Counted from the first letter of the stretch, positions 17,460 to 27,828 are shown. The stretch is 64,000 nucleotides of DNA from Salegentibacter echinorum (GCF_900129445.1 NZ_FQVT01000009.1:31861-95860), one strand, 5' to 3'. Notes: a model not told the origin generated them from the sequence alone. Numbers and translations: made by a program.

Positions 17460-18803
17460 TTACGCCTTCTCTTCTTTTACCTCTTTTACTGTAGTTTCAC
17501 CTCCTGGATGATAATCGTCGTCCCAGTTTTTAACATTAGGAGGCCCCATTTTATCTACAGATTTTGCAACCATTAGCGAAACAGCAGCGTCTCCAGTTAC
17601 ATTAACCATAGTTCTACACATATCCAAAGGCCTGTCAACGGCAAAAATAAGTGCCAGGCCGGCTTCAGGGATTCCCGCCTGTGCCAAAACAATAACCAGC
17701 ATCACCATTCCTGCTCCCGGCACTGCAGCAGAACCTATAGAAGCCAGGGTTGCTGTAGCGATAATTCCCAATTGTGTTGCGATACTTAGATCCATTCCAA
17801 AAGCCTGCGCGATAAATACTGCTGCGACAGCCTGGTACAAACTTGTTCCATCCATATTAATAGTCGCTCCTATGGGTAATACAAAACTTGTTACTTCGCT
17901 GTGAACCCCCATATGCTCCTCTACCCTTTCCATAGTTACCGGCAGGGTTGCAGCACTAGAACTGGTTGAAAACGCCAATAATTGGGCAGGTGCAATCCCG
18001 TTCATGAAGAAAGTGGGTTTGTTTTTTGTAACGACCCAAACCAATAAGATATAAAACCCTATCATAAGTGCAAGACCAAGAAGTACGGTTCCACCATATA
18101 AAGCCAGGGCTGCAAAAAGATCGGTGCTAGGTGATTCTACCACTAAAGCAGCTAATAGTGCAAACACACCATAAGGCGCAGTTAGCATAATTATATCGAT
18201 CATCTTGAGGATGACTTCATTAAAACCATCAAAGAATTCTTTAACCGGTTTGGCCGTTTTTTCAGGAATTAGAATAAGGCCTATTCCAAAGAAAATAGCA
18301 AAGAAAATAACCTGTAACATATTGGCGTTGTCACCGGCAGCGGCAAAAATATTATCGGGCACAAGATCTTCAAGAGCTTGTAAAGGTCCTGTTTCACGTT
18401 GTTTATCGGCATCAGCTTTAATACCCGAGGCATCGCCCTCATAACTGGAAATAAGATCTTGTTGGGTTTCTGCAGATATTGCATTACCCGGTTTCACGAG
18501 ATTCACCATAAGTAAGCCAATAGATACCGCAACGATCGTGGTAAAAATATAAGCTCCTATAGTTCGATATCCCATTTTAGAGAGCTTGGAAATATCTTTA
18601 AGATCTGAAATTCCTTTAATAAGAGAAGCCAGGATTAAAGGCACTGCAATTAATTTAAGGGCGCTTATAAAAATATTACCAAAAGGTTTAATCCAATCGT
18701 CAATAAAATCGGCTCCCCAGGTAAAATTTGTCAGGATAAGGGCAAAAATAACCCCGGCGGCCATTCCCAATAAAATCTGCCAATGCAGTGCAAGTTTTTT
18801 CAT
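17460..18803 (-). CDS. Dicarboxylate/amino acid:cation symporter (DAACS family)
   Basis: A 447-residue inner-membrane transporter with about eight hydrophobic helices plus re-entrant loops. The serine-rich loop AFSTSSSAATLPVTMERVEEHMGV and PIGATINMDGTSLYQ (the NMDGT motif) are the diagnostic elements of GltP/DctA-type Na+ or H+ symporters of glutamate, aspartate or C4-dicarboxylates. An acidic stretch near residues 115-140 between early helices is unusual but seen in Bacteroidota members. It starts 30 bases after the aroC stop and is probably cotranscribed with it. Substrate is not certain. Confidence 0.9.
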   Translation of the reverse strand: MKKLALHWQILLGMAAGVIFALILTNFTWGADFIDDWIKPFGNIFISALKLIAVPLILASLIKGISDLKDISKLSKMGYRTIGAYIFTTIVAVSIGLLMVNLVKPGNAISAETQQDLISSYEGDASGIKADADKQRETGPLQALEDLVPDNIFAAAGDNANMLQVIFFAIFFGIGLILIPEKTAKPVKEFFDGFNEVILKMIDIIMLTAPYGVFALLAALVVESPSTDLFAALALYGGTVLLGLALMIGFYILLVWVVTKNKPTFFMNGIAPAQLLAFSTSSSAATLPVTMERVEEHMGVHSEVTSFVLPIGATINMDGTSLYQAVAAVFIAQAFGMDLSIATQLGIIATATLASIGSAAVPGAGMVMLVIVLAQAGIPEAGLALIFAVDRPLDMCRTMVNVTGDAAVSLMVAKSVDKMGPPNVKNWDDDYHPGGETTVKEVKEEKA

Positions 18804-18833
18804 ATTATAATGTTTCTGCTTCTTTGTAGTTAC

Positions 18834-19898
18834 TTATATTTTTGCTGTTTTATTCTGAAGTAAGTAATCGGCAATCACCAATGCGGCCATTGCTTCTACA
18901 ATGGGGACCGCGCGTGGTACCACACAAGGGTCGTGTCTTCCTTTTCCTTCCATTTCTACATTCTCGCCCTGTTTATTTATGGTATCCTGTTTTTGCATAA
19001 TGGTTGCAACCGGCTTAAAAGCCACATTAAAATAAATATCCATACCGTTAGAAATCCCTCCCTGAATGCCGCCACTTAGATTGGTTTTGGTTGTGCCGTC
19101 TTCATTAAAAAGATCGTTGTGTTGGCTACCTTTCATTTTGGTACCACCAAAACCGCTACCGTATTCAAAACCTTTTACAGCGTTTATAGAAAGCATTGCT
19201 TTTCCCAATTCAGCGTGTAATTTATCGAAAACCGGTTCTCCCAGGCCTTTTGGCATATTTCTAATTACACACTGCACGGTTCCGCCTACGGTATCCCCTT
19301 CTTTTCTAATTTGCTTAATATAGGCTTCCATTTTTTCTGCAGAAGCCGCATCTGGACAGCGCACGGGATTTGTTTCTATGAGATCAAAATCAAGATCTTT
19401 TATAGCTGTTTCCAATTCAATTTCCCCAACTGAGGCAGTATAGGCATTAAATTGGATTTCTTTTAAAAATTGTTTGGCTACGGCTCCTGCCACTACCCTA
19501 CAGGCAGTTTCTCGAGCCGAAGACCTTCCTCCGCCGCGATAATCGCGTACGCCATACTTTTCATCATAAGTATAATCGGCGTGACTGGGACGGTAAGTAT
19601 CCTTTATATGTGAGTAATCTTTTGATTTTTGATTGGCATTCTTTATCACAAAGCCCATAGGTGTTCCCGTAGTCATTCCTTCAAAAATACCAGAGTGAAA
19701 TTCTACCGTATCTGGTTCTTTTCGCTGGGTAACAATTGCCGATTGTCCCGGTTTTCTTCTATTTAATTCGGTTTGTATCTTTTCCAAATCAAGTTGAATG
19801 CCCGCGGGACACCCATCTATTATCCCTCCAATTGCCTGCCCGTGAGACTCTCCAAAGGTGGTAAGTTTAAATAATTTTCCGAAGGAATTTCCTGCCAT
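18834..19898 (-). CDS. aroC: Chorismate synthase
   Basis: A 354-residue enzyme of the shikimate pathway that converts 5-enolpyruvylshikimate-3-phosphate to chorismate with reduced [22 protein letters not shown], the RRKPGQS segment, [22 protein letters not shown] and [16 protein letters not shown] are the family signatures. I chose the ATG at 19898 ([10 protein letters not shown]), since the further upstream reading starts with TTG and adds six residues outside the family's usual start. A perfect 9-bp dyad at 19991-20010 lies about 90 bases upstream. Confidence 0.97.
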   Translation of the reverse strand: MAGNSFGKLFKLTTFGESHGQAIGGIIDGCPAGIQLDLEKIQTELNRRKPGQSAIVTQRKEPDTVEFHSGIFEGMTTGTPMGFVIKNANQKSKDYSHIKDTYRPSHADYTYDEKYGVRDYRGGGRSSARETACRVVAGAVAKQFLKEIQFNAYTASVGEIELETAIKDLDFDLIETNPVRCPDAASAEKMEAYIKQIRKEGDTVGGTVQCVIRNMPKGLGEPVFDKLHAELGKAMLSINAVKGFEYGSGFGGTKMKGSQHNDLFNEDGTTKTNLSGGIQGGISNGMDIYFNVAFKPVATIMQKQDTINKQGENVEMEGKGRHDPCVVPRAVPIVEAMAALVIADYLLQNKTAKI

Positions 19899-19990
19899 TT
19901 TTATGATTTTAAACAAATGTAATTTTTTCAGGGAATATTTAAAAATCTATATTCACTTAAAAATTTTAAATTAATTTCAATTTTTGAGCA

Positions 19991-20010
19991 TCAGGATAAT
20001 TTTATCCTGA
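19991..20010. promoter_or_regulatory. Perfect 9-bp dyad between the FAD/Fe-S dehydrogenase gene and aroC
   Basis: TCAGGATAA and its exact complement are separated by TT. In leftward reading there is no strong T tract, so an operator or weak terminator are both possible. It lies 46 bases past the dehydrogenase stop and about 90 bases before the aroC start. Confidence 0.45.
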
Positions 20011-20056
20011 AATATTCGTAAATCCTATACCTGTTTTTTTAAAATAATAAGCTCAG

Positions 20057-22975
20057 CTAAACAAGCGCCTCCCTTAAAATACTCACGGGATGCTTTGAAA
20101 CTCGCTTTGTACCATCATAAATTTGATGCCTGCAACTTGTTCCGTTGGCCGAGATCACCGTTTCTTCAGGGGTTTTTCTTACCGCCGGAAAAAGTGTTTG
20201 CTCGCCAATATTCATACTAATATCATAATGTTCTTTTTCATAACCAAAAGAACCTGCCATCCCGCAACAACCGGAAGGAATTATGGTCACTTTAAAGTGC
20301 TGCGGAAGGTTTAAAATATCGAATGTATGCGAGATGTTAGACAATGCTTTTTGGTGACAGTGCCCATGTATTTTTATATCTTTTTTTGCTGAAGTAAACT
20401 GCTGCGCTTTAATATTGCCTAAAGCTATTTCTTTTTTGAGAAATTCTTCAATCAAAAAGCAATTTTTCGCCAGGTTTTCCGCATCTGTTTTATTATTGGC
20501 CAAACGTAAATATTCATCCCTAAAAGTAAGTATTGCTGAAGGCTCTGTGCCTATTAATGGGGCTTCTTTAGAGATTATATCTTTAAAAATTCCAATGTTT
20601 TTATTGGCAAGTACTTTCGCTTCTTCCAGAAATCCCTTAGAAATATGGCTTCTACCGCTTTCTTCGTGTTTTACAAACTCTACGCGATAATTTAGTTCGT
20701 GCAACAACTCTAAAGCGTCAATACCCATTTCTGCGTCCAAAAAATTAGTGAACTCATCATTAAAGAAATAAATAGTTTTAATAGGTTTTTCCAGCTGAAA
20801 ACGTTTTTGATTCTTTTGGTAATAAGCGCCCAGACTTTGTTTTGCCAGGGTTGGCAAGTTGCGCTTAGGTGCTACGCCCATAACTTTCTTAGCAATCCCT
20901 GAAGTCAGGGAGTTTTTAAAAAAGAAGTTAGCAACTCCGGGAACTTTAGAAGCCAAACGGTTCATTTTACCATTATGAGCAAAACCTTTATTCCGCAGGG
21001 ATTTTCCGTTTGATTTTTGGTATTGATATTGAAATTCTGCTTTTAAAGCTGCGACATCTACACTAGAAGGGCATTCACTTTTACAACCCTTACAGCTAAT
21101 ACATAAATCGAAAACCTCTTTAAGCTCTTCATTATCAAATTTGTTAGCTTTATCTGAATTGGTTAAAAATTCCCGCAAAGCATTGGCACGAGCACGCGTC
21201 GTATCTTTTTCATCTTTTGTAGCCCTAAAGCTGGGACACATGGTTCCACCTGCTTCGGCAGATTTACGGCAATCTCCACTTCCGTTACATTTTTCAGCAA
21301 GTTTAAGAATCCCTTCTGATTCCGAGAAATCCATTAAGGTTTCAACCTGTGGTTCTTTCCTATCTGTTTCATACCGCAACGATGTGTCCATAGGCGCAGT
21401 ATCTGTAATCTTGCCTGGATTGAAAATATTATGAGGATCAAAAGTATATTTTATATCTCTTAAAATCCCATAATTCTTTGGGCCAATCATCATCTCGATG
21501 AATTCGGCCCGAACCCTTCCGTCACCGTGTTCGCCACTTAAGGAACCATTATATTTTTTTACCAGTTTAGCTACAGCGGTGGTAATTTCCCTAAAGAGTT
21601 TTACATCTTCAGATTTTTTAAGGTTTAGAATGGGACGTAAATGCAATTCGCCGGCACCGGCGTGTGCGTAATAAACCGCATCCTGCCCATAATCTTTCAT
21701 TATTTCGGCAAATTCGGAAATATAATCTGCAAGGTATTCTATTGCCACTGCGGTGTCTTCAATACAAGCCACTGCTTTTTTATCGCCAATAATATTCCCC
21801 AGTAAGCCCAGACCGGCTTTGCGCAATTCCATAGCCAGCTCAATCTGTTCGCCCATTAAAACCGGAAAGGCATAACTATGCCCGGAAGCTTTTAAAGTTT
21901 CCAAAACTGCTTTGCTCTGTTTTTGAACTTCCTGCTGTGTATTTGCACGAATCTCAAGCATCAATATGGCTTTAGGGTCTCCTTCTATAAAAAAACGGTT
22001 TTCTTTATATTTTAAGTTTTGTTTGGTACAATCTAAGATAGTTTTATCCATCATTTCACAGGTGTAAAGCGAATGTTCCATAACCGGCACCACGGCTTGC
22101 ATGCAATCTTCAATACTGGTGAAATGTGCTGCGATCATTGCTGCTTCCGGGGGTTGCAAGTCGTCTAGCTTCAACGTGATCTCTGTGGTAAACGCTAAAG
22201 TACCTTCACTTCCACACAATAGTTTACACAGGTTTAAAGGTTCTTTTTCAGCTTCAGAAAAAACATTGGTATAAATAAGCTCATCTATAGCGTACCCGGT
22301 ATTTCTGCGATGCAGACTTCTGGGAGGAAACTTATCAATGAGTTCTTTTTTATTTTCTTCGGAAGAAAGATGTTTATTAATACTTCTGTAAATATCTCCT
22401 TCCAGATTCTCTAATTTCAGTTTTTGCTGAAATTCTTCCGCAGAAATATCTTTAAATTCAGCTTCATTCCCATCGCTTAATATCGTTTTTAATGAAACTA
22501 ACTTTTCGCGAGTTGTACCATATTTAATAGAGGTTGTTCCGCTGGAATTATTTCCTACCATTCCGCCAATCATACATCTATTAGATGTAGATGTGTTAGG
22601 ACCAAAAAATAAACCGCATTCCTTTAATATACGGTTAAGATCATCGCGAATAACGCCCGGTTGAAGTGTTACCGTTTTTTCCTGCTCATTTATAGCGACG
22701 ATATTGGTAAAGTGTTTGGAGACATCTACCACAATACCATCTCCCACACACTGGCCGGCGAGAGAAGTTCCTGCGGTCCTGGGGATTAAAGATGTGTTAT
22801 TCTTTTTAGCAAAATGAATAAGTTTTTTTAAATCTTCGTTATTCCTGGGATAACAAACGGCTAAGGGTATTTCACGATAAACGGAAGCGTCTGTGGCAAA
22901 AATAGACCGCCACAATTTATCGTCATATAATTGGCCCTCAAGCTCTTGTGCAAAATGCCTAAGTTTCTCTTTCAT
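20057..22975 (-). CDS. FAD-linked oxidase with Fe-S and CCG domains (YdiJ-like, D-lactate/2-hydroxyacid dehydrogenase type)
   Basis: A 972-residue fusion. Residues about 40-230 form the PCMH-type FAD-binding domain (IPRTAGTSLAGQCVGDGIVVDVS). About 250-520 is the FAD-oxidase C domain ending SGEHGDGRVRAEFIEMMIG. Next come cysteine clusters for iron-sulfur centres (GSGDCRKSAEAGGTMCPSF and CISCKGCKSECPSSVDV). The C-terminus is a GlpC-like CCG region (HGHCHQKAL, PSGCCGMAGSFGYE). The layout is that of YdiJ, which oxidises D-2-hydroxyacids. D-lactate or D-2-hydroxyglutarate are likely substrates, with electrons going to the respiratory chain. It is monocistronic. Confidence 0.88.
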   Translation of the reverse strand: MKEKLRHFAQELEGQLYDDKLWRSIFATDASVYREIPLAVCYPRNNEDLKKLIHFAKKNNTSLIPRTAGTSLAGQCVGDGIVVDVSKHFTNIVAINEQEKTVTLQPGVIRDDLNRILKECGLFFGPNTSTSNRCMIGGMVGNNSSGTTSIKYGTTREKLVSLKTILSDGNEAEFKDISAEEFQQKLKLENLEGDIYRSINKHLSSEENKKELIDKFPPRSLHRRNTGYAIDELIYTNVFSEAEKEPLNLCKLLCGSEGTLAFTTEITLKLDDLQPPEAAMIAAHFTSIEDCMQAVVPVMEHSLYTCEMMDKTILDCTKQNLKYKENRFFIEGDPKAILMLEIRANTQQEVQKQSKAVLETLKASGHSYAFPVLMGEQIELAMELRKAGLGLLGNIIGDKKAVACIEDTAVAIEYLADYISEFAEIMKDYGQDAVYYAHAGAGELHLRPILNLKKSEDVKLFREITTAVAKLVKKYNGSLSGEHGDGRVRAEFIEMMIGPKNYGILRDIKYTFDPHNIFNPGKITDTAPMDTSLRYETDRKEPQVETLMDFSESEGILKLAEKCNGSGDCRKSAEAGGTMCPSFRATKDEKDTTRARANALREFLTNSDKANKFDNEELKEVFDLCISCKGCKSECPSSVDVAALKAEFQYQYQKSNGKSLRNKGFAHNGKMNRLASKVPGVANFFFKNSLTSGIAKKVMGVAPKRNLPTLAKQSLGAYYQKNQKRFQLEKPIKTIYFFNDEFTNFLDAEMGIDALELLHELNYRVEFVKHEESGRSHISKGFLEEAKVLANKNIGIFKDIISKEAPLIGTEPSAILTFRDEYLRLANNKTDAENLAKNCFLIEEFLKKEIALGNIKAQQFTSAKKDIKIHGHCHQKALSNISHTFDILNLPQHFKVTIIPSGCCGMAGSFGYEKEHYDISMNIGEQTLFPAVRKTPEETVISANGTSCRHQIYDGTKRVSKHPVSILREALV

Positions 22976-23080
22976 AATATGGCTAAAGTTAAAGAATTTT
23001 ACAGAATAGACTTAACAGATTTTTAAAGAATATTAACAATAGATTGGCTCAACAAGGGTTTTAAGATAAATTTTAACATC

Positions 23081-23088
23081 TAAATTTG
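23081..23088 (+). promoter_or_regulatory. Bacteroidota -7 box for the barrel protein at 23115
   Basis: TAAATTTG fits TAnnTTTG and ends 26 bases before the ATG. Confidence 0.5.
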
Positions 23089-23114
23089 CGACACTAACAC
23101 ATAAAAAATCAAAG

Positions 23115-23612
23115 ATGAAAAAACTGTTTTTACTTGCCGCTTTTGTGATCGGCGCCGGACTTTATAATCAGGCAGAAGCTCAAACTATTTCAGATAATGC
23201 TTTGGGGTTAAGATTTGGTGGCGGTGATGGTGTAGGAGCCGAGGTTTCCTACCAAAGAGCGCTGGGAATGGACAACAACCGTCTGGAAGTGGATTTTGGA
23301 TGGCGAAATAATAGCGATTTCGATGCGGTTAAACTTACTGGATTATATCAATGGGTTTGGAATATTGAAGGTGGCTTTAACTGGTATGCTGGTGTAGGCG
23401 CCGGACTATTAAGTGTTAATGCCGAAGATTATTATGACGACGACGATGGTACTTATTTATTTGTAGCCGGTGATATTGGTATTGAATATAGTTTTGATAT
23501 CCCATTAATGTTATCGCTAGACTTTAGACCAGAATTTGGTTTCTTTAGTGACAACGATGTCTTGAATGAATTCGCTCCAGATATTGCGCTTGGAGTAAGA
23601 TATCAATTCTAA
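23115..23612 (+). CDS. Small outer-membrane beta-barrel protein
   Basis: A 165-residue protein with a signal peptide ending in NQAEAQ (about residue 23). The mature part is a series of short amphipathic strands with Gly-rich turns (LGLRFGGGDGVGAEVSYQRAL, WYAGVGAGLLSV, GDIGIEYSF) and a final ALGVRYQF ending in Phe, as outer-membrane barrels do. An Asp-rich loop (YYDDDDGTY) may face outside. No specific function is recognised. It is a single-gene unit between its own -7 box and a bidirectional terminator. Confidence 0.75.
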   Translation: MKKLFLLAAFVIGAGLYNQAEAQTISDNALGLRFGGGDGVGAEVSYQRALGMDNNRLEVDFGWRNNSDFDAVKLTGLYQWVWNIEGGFNWYAGVGAGLLSVNAEDYYDDDDGTYLFVAGDIGIEYSFDIPLMLSLDFRPEFGFFSDNDVLNEFAPDIALGVRYQF

Positions 23613-23630
23613 AGAATTATAGTTTAATAA

Positions 23631-23662
23631 TAAAAAAGGGACGGTTTAGCCGACCCTTTTTT
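23631..23662. terminator. Bidirectional terminator between convergent genes
   Basis: TAAAAAAGGG-A-CGG, a TTTA loop, then CCG-A-CCCTTTTTTA forms an A/T-flanked stem that works in both directions. It lies between the barrel-protein gene and bshA. Confidence 0.85.
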
Positions 23663-23698
23663 ATTATTAATTTTGACTACAAGCAACGCTTATAGCAC

Positions 23699-24844
23699 TT
23701 ACTTTAAACTTAAATTAGCAGCGTTTAAAGCTTTCTCATAAATTTCTTCATAGAAAGGCAGCACATTTTCTAAATCGAATTTAGCGGCTACTTTTTTAGC
23801 ATTGGCTTTAAATTTCTCCAGGTTTTCTTCATTTTCTAAAATTCTAATGGCATTATTTGCCATATCCTGAACATCCTCAACATTGCTTAAATAACCAGAA
23901 ACCCCGTGAATATTTACCTCGGGCAAGCCACCGGTATTCGTAGAAATTATGGCTACCTCATTAACCATAGCTTCCAGGGCAGAAAGACCAAAACTCTCTT
24001 TTTCCGAAGGCAATAAAAACAGGTCTGAAAAACACAAAATTTTATCAATCTCGTGACTTTGCCCCAGGAACATAACCTTATTAGTAATATTTAATTCATC
24101 AACCAAATCTTCAGCCATAGCTTTTTCGGGGCCTTCGCCAACCATCATTAATTTAGCATCAACTTTTTTCTGTATTTCATAGAAAACTTTTATTACATCA
24201 TCTATTCGCTTTACTTTTCTAAAATTACTAATATGTGTGATAATCTTTTCCTCATGCTCGGCCATCATCTCCCTCTGGCAATCGGTAAATTCTTTTTCAT
24301 CATACTTACTACAATCTATAAAGTTGGGAATTACTTCAATGTTTTTCTTAATCTTAAAAGATTTTAAAGTATCTTCTTTTAAGCTTTTAGAAACCGAAGT
24401 CACTACATCGCTGTTGTTTATACTAAAAGTCACGGCCGGTTTGTAAAACGGGTGATTACCAACCAGGGTAATATCTGTCCCGTGCAGGGTTGTGACCATG
24501 GGGAGTTTATAGCCTTCTTCAGCTAACATTTTTTTGGCCATATAACCGGCATAAGCGTGAGGAATGGCATAGTGAACGTGTAAAAGTTCTATCTTAAATT
24601 GTTTGACTACGTTTACTAATTTACTACTCAAGGCCAATTCATAGGGCTGATAGTGAAAGAGAGGATATTCTGGCACGTGGACTTCGTGAAAACGTACATT
24701 TCCAGAAAGCTGATCTAAGCGCACCGGCTGGCTATAGGTTACAAAATGTATTTCGTGACCACGTTTGGCCAGGGCAAGCCCCAACTCTGTAGCAACTACT
24801 CCGCTCCCACCAAATGTAGGATAACAAACAATGGCTATTTTCAT
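23699..24844 (-). CDS. bshA: N-acetyl-alpha-D-glucosaminyl L-malate synthase
   Basis: A 381-residue GT4 glycosyltransferase that joins GlcNAc from UDP-GlcNAc to L-malate, the first step of bacillithiol synthesis. Characteristic are IVCYPTFGGSGVVATELG at the N-terminus, LHVHYAIPHA, VTTLHGTDITLVG and the C-terminal ESFGLSALEAM nucleotide-sugar motif. Low-molecular-weight thiol production via BshA is usual in Bacteroidota. It is the last gene of the operon starting with the amidase at 32850. Confidence 0.93.
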   Translation of the reverse strand: MKIAIVCYPTFGGSGVVATELGLALAKRGHEIHFVTYSQPVRLDQLSGNVRFHEVHVPEYPLFHYQPYELALSSKLVNVVKQFKIELLHVHYAIPHAYAGYMAKKMLAEEGYKLPMVTTLHGTDITLVGNHPFYKPAVTFSINNSDVVTSVSKSLKEDTLKSFKIKKNIEVIPNFIDCSKYDEKEFTDCQREMMAEHEEKIITHISNFRKVKRIDDVIKVFYEIQKKVDAKLMMVGEGPEKAMAEDLVDELNITNKVMFLGQSHEIDKILCFSDLFLLPSEKESFGLSALEAMVNEVAIISTNTGGLPEVNIHGVSGYLSNVEDVQDMANNAIRILENEENLEKFKANAKKVAAKFDLENVLPFYEEIYEKALNAANLSLK

Positions 24845-24900
24845 TAAAATTAGTTTTAAACTGTAGTATTAAGCAGGTGCTAAACGCTTTTGAGTCTCTT

Positions 24901-27828
24901 TTAAAAATCTATAGCATCATAAATAACCTGTTGTATTTTTGTTCTAATACTTTCCGTAATGAGCTTCCGGTTGGTGGCATCTGGAAAAGTTCGATTAGAC
25001 AAAAATACATAAACAATTTCTTCTTCGGGGTCTGCCCAGGCAAATGTCCCTGTGAAGCCGCTATGGCCAAAGCTTTTCATAGAAAGACAATTACAGGTAG
25101 GACCGGCAGTTCCCAGTTGGGGTTTGTCGAAACCAACGCCCCGCCTTACATTTTCATCACAATAATAACAGGTGTTGAACTTATCTACGGTACTTTCTTT
25201 TAAATACCGGGTACCTCCATAATAACCACCATTAAGGTAGAGCTGCATTATTTTTGCCACATCGCCCGCATTGCTAAACAATCCTGCATGCCCACCAATA
25301 CCGCCCTGCAAAGCCGCTCCCTGATCGTGAACAGTCCCCTGTACCAATTGCCCTCTCCAAAATTTATCGACTTCTGTAGGAACAATTTGCTCTAGTGGAA
25401 AGCGGGATTCCGGTAAATATGAAGTATGATTTGCACCAAGAGATTTATAAATTTTTTCCTGGGTAAGATTATTTAAAGTATTTCCATAAAAAGATTCGAG
25501 ATAGTACTTCATGATATAAAAGGGAAGATCACTATATCTATATTCTTTCTTACTCCGCAGTTTACTTTCTTTGATAGTATTAATAATAGAATCTTTAAAA
25601 TCGCTGCGCAAATACATTTTATTAGCAACCCTGGTATTGAATGAGTCTGAAGGGGTTTTCCTAATATAATCCTTAGATAGTTTTTTTGTTTCAGAGTCTA
25701 TCGTACTAATATGAAAAGGGATCCACGGTGCCAACCGGGCATAATGCATAAGCATATCCTGTAATCTTAGATTCGCTTTGTTCGAACCTCGAAAAACCGG
25801 CATAAGTTCTCCTAACCTTGAATCGAAAGACAGCACATTTTTTTCCTCCAATTCCATAACCAGGGGCAAAGTTGCCAAAATCTTGGTTAAACTGGCCAGA
25901 TCGTAAACAGAGGTATCCCTTACCGGATTTTTTTTCGCATAAGTGTGATACCCAAAATTCTTGTTGTAAATAATTTTTCCCTTTCTGGCCACCAAAATTT
26001 GTGCACCAGGTGTCATTTTATCTTTTATAGCTGCGTTAATTATACTATCTATTTTTCGCAGTTTATAAGAATTAAGTCCAACGCTTTCCGGTAAACCATA
26101 AGCCAACCGGTTTAGATTTTTTGTGAGGTAGCCAGTTCCTTCCGGGAAATTATCACCAATACTTACCGGTAGTTTCCCCCTGGCCTGGATAGCTCCAAAA
26201 AGCATTTGCGCTGCTTTTTTCTGTGCTATTGTATTGTTTTGATAGCTCACTAAAATACTTTCAAGCTCGGTAATTCCACTTACATCCCTTAAAGCATAAG
26301 GGCTGGCAAATAGATTTAAAACAGTTTTATTTTGTTGTGAGATTTGTTGTAGCCAATGCAACTCGGCAATAGAAAACCGATAATTAGCCCAGGGATTCTC
26401 ATCGGGTTTGTGAAAACCTACTATTACCAGGTCATATTCTTTTAATTTCTCAAGTAACTGGGAAAGCTTTATAGCACTTACCCAATCTACATTTGCGTAA
26501 CTTCTTAATTCTTTTAAAAACGGACTTCCATCTGCATTTCCAAAATTTACATAAGCAATCTTTTGCTCCAAATTTTTAATTGGTAATAAGCCTTTATTGT
26601 TTTTAATAAGCGTTTGAGCGTTTTCAAAAAGATTGTTCAGTAAAACGCTATCACGAACTGTATGTAACTCTTCTGACAGGAAGTTTCTGTGTACAGGTTT
26701 TAATCTATTTAAGCCGGCTTTATATTTAGCTTGCAATATTTTTTTTACCGAATGTTGCAGCCTTTCCTCAGAAATTATATTGTTATGATAGGCATCTATA
26801 AGCACCTGTGAGGCAATTTGCACCTCGGCGGGCATTAAAAGCACATCATTTCCGGCTAAAAAAGCCCTAAGGGAGGCGTCGCCGGGCTCAGTGTTTCCAG
26901 TTACCCCTTTCATGGCCAGGGCGTCGGTAAAAATTAGTCCTTTAAACCGCATCTTTTCTTTCAACAAATTGGTAACCACCGCTCTTGAAAGTGAGGCCGG
27001 GACTCCTCTTCTTTCCTGAAGTGCGGGAACATTTAAATGTCCCACCATGATACTGCGTAGGCCTTTATTGATTAATGGATAATAAGGATAAAGCTCTAAA
27101 CTATCTATACGTTGCCTGGAAAATGGAATGGTAGGCAAACTTTTGTGGGAATCTGTGTCGGTATCTCCATGACCGGGAAAGTGTTTCGCACTAGCCAAAA
27201 CATTCTCCCGCTGCATTCCCTGCATAAAAGCCAGGGATTTTTTGGCTACATTAATTTTATTTTCTCCAAAAGAACGATTACCAATTATAGGATTTTTAGG
27301 GTTAGTATTGATATCTACAACCGGTGCGAAATTAATATGAACCCCCAATCTTTTGGTGTGCCTGGAAATCGTAGCACCGGCTTCTTCAATTAATTTATTA
27401 TTTTGAATCGCACCAAGGGTCATATTCCAGGGCAGTGCAAATGTAGAATCGAGACGCATGGACAAACCCCACTCGGCATCCATACCAATAAGCAATGGAA
27501 TTTCTGATAATACCTGAAGTTCGTTGGTTAATTTAGCCTGCCGCCCGGGGCCTCCTTTAGAGAATATTACTCCACCAATTTTTTCTTCGGAAATAAACTT
27601 TTTAGTTTTTGCAATGACTGAAGCATCTGCTTTTGAAGCAAGACTGGTCATAAACAACTGGCCTACTTTTTCCTTTAAGTTTAAGTTGTCGTAAATACTA
27701 TCCACCCATTTCTCCTGTTTTTTGGCATCTTGGGTTACCAAAGGATTAGTTTGGGACGCAAGCCTGGAAACAGAAAATAATAAAAGGGTTAAGATAAGGA
27801 TTTTCGGAGCGGGGAAAATTTTCATCAA
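24901..27828 (-). CDS. GH3 beta-N-acetylglucosaminidase fused to a serine hydrolase (beta-lactamase family)
   Basis: A 975-residue exported protein; signal peptide about 1-26. The GH3 part (about 35-590) has KHFPGHGDTDTDSHKSLP, the NagZ-type loop, and FTDALAMKGV containing the nucleophile Asp. The C-terminal part (about 600-970) is a class C beta-lactamase-like domain with SLTK (the S-x-x-K active site), YSD in place of Y-x-N, and HSGFTG. Such fusions in Bacteroidota are thought to act in cell-wall recycling. It overlaps the preceding conserved gene by 4 bases (ATGA) and precedes bshA. Confidence 0.9.
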   Translation of the reverse strand: MMKIFPAPKILILTLLLFSVSRLASQTNPLVTQDAKKQEKWVDSIYDNLNLKEKVGQLFMTSLASKADASVIAKTKKFISEEKIGGVIFSKGGPGRQAKLTNELQVLSEIPLLIGMDAEWGLSMRLDSTFALPWNMTLGAIQNNKLIEEAGATISRHTKRLGVHINFAPVVDINTNPKNPIIGNRSFGENKINVAKKSLAFMQGMQRENVLASAKHFPGHGDTDTDSHKSLPTIPFSRQRIDSLELYPYYPLINKGLRSIMVGHLNVPALQERRGVPASLSRAVVTNLLKEKMRFKGLIFTDALAMKGVTGNTEPGDASLRAFLAGNDVLLMPAEVQIASQVLIDAYHNNIISEERLQHSVKKILQAKYKAGLNRLKPVHRNFLSEELHTVRDSVLLNNLFENAQTLIKNNKGLLPIKNLEQKIAYVNFGNADGSPFLKELRSYANVDWVSAIKLSQLLEKLKEYDLVIVGFHKPDENPWANYRFSIAELHWLQQISQQNKTVLNLFASPYALRDVSGITELESILVSYQNNTIAQKKAAQMLFGAIQARGKLPVSIGDNFPEGTGYLTKNLNRLAYGLPESVGLNSYKLRKIDSIINAAIKDKMTPGAQILVARKGKIIYNKNFGYHTYAKKNPVRDTSVYDLASLTKILATLPLVMELEEKNVLSFDSRLGELMPVFRGSNKANLRLQDMLMHYARLAPWIPFHISTIDSETKKLSKDYIRKTPSDSFNTRVANKMYLRSDFKDSIINTIKESKLRSKKEYRYSDLPFYIMKYYLESFYGNTLNNLTQEKIYKSLGANHTSYLPESRFPLEQIVPTEVDKFWRGQLVQGTVHDQGAALQGGIGGHAGLFSNAGDVAKIMQLYLNGGYYGGTRYLKESTVDKFNTCYYCDENVRRGVGFDKPQLGTAGPTCNCLSMKSFGHSGFTGTFAWADPEEEIVYVFLSNRTFPDATNRKLITESIRTKIQQVIYDAIDF

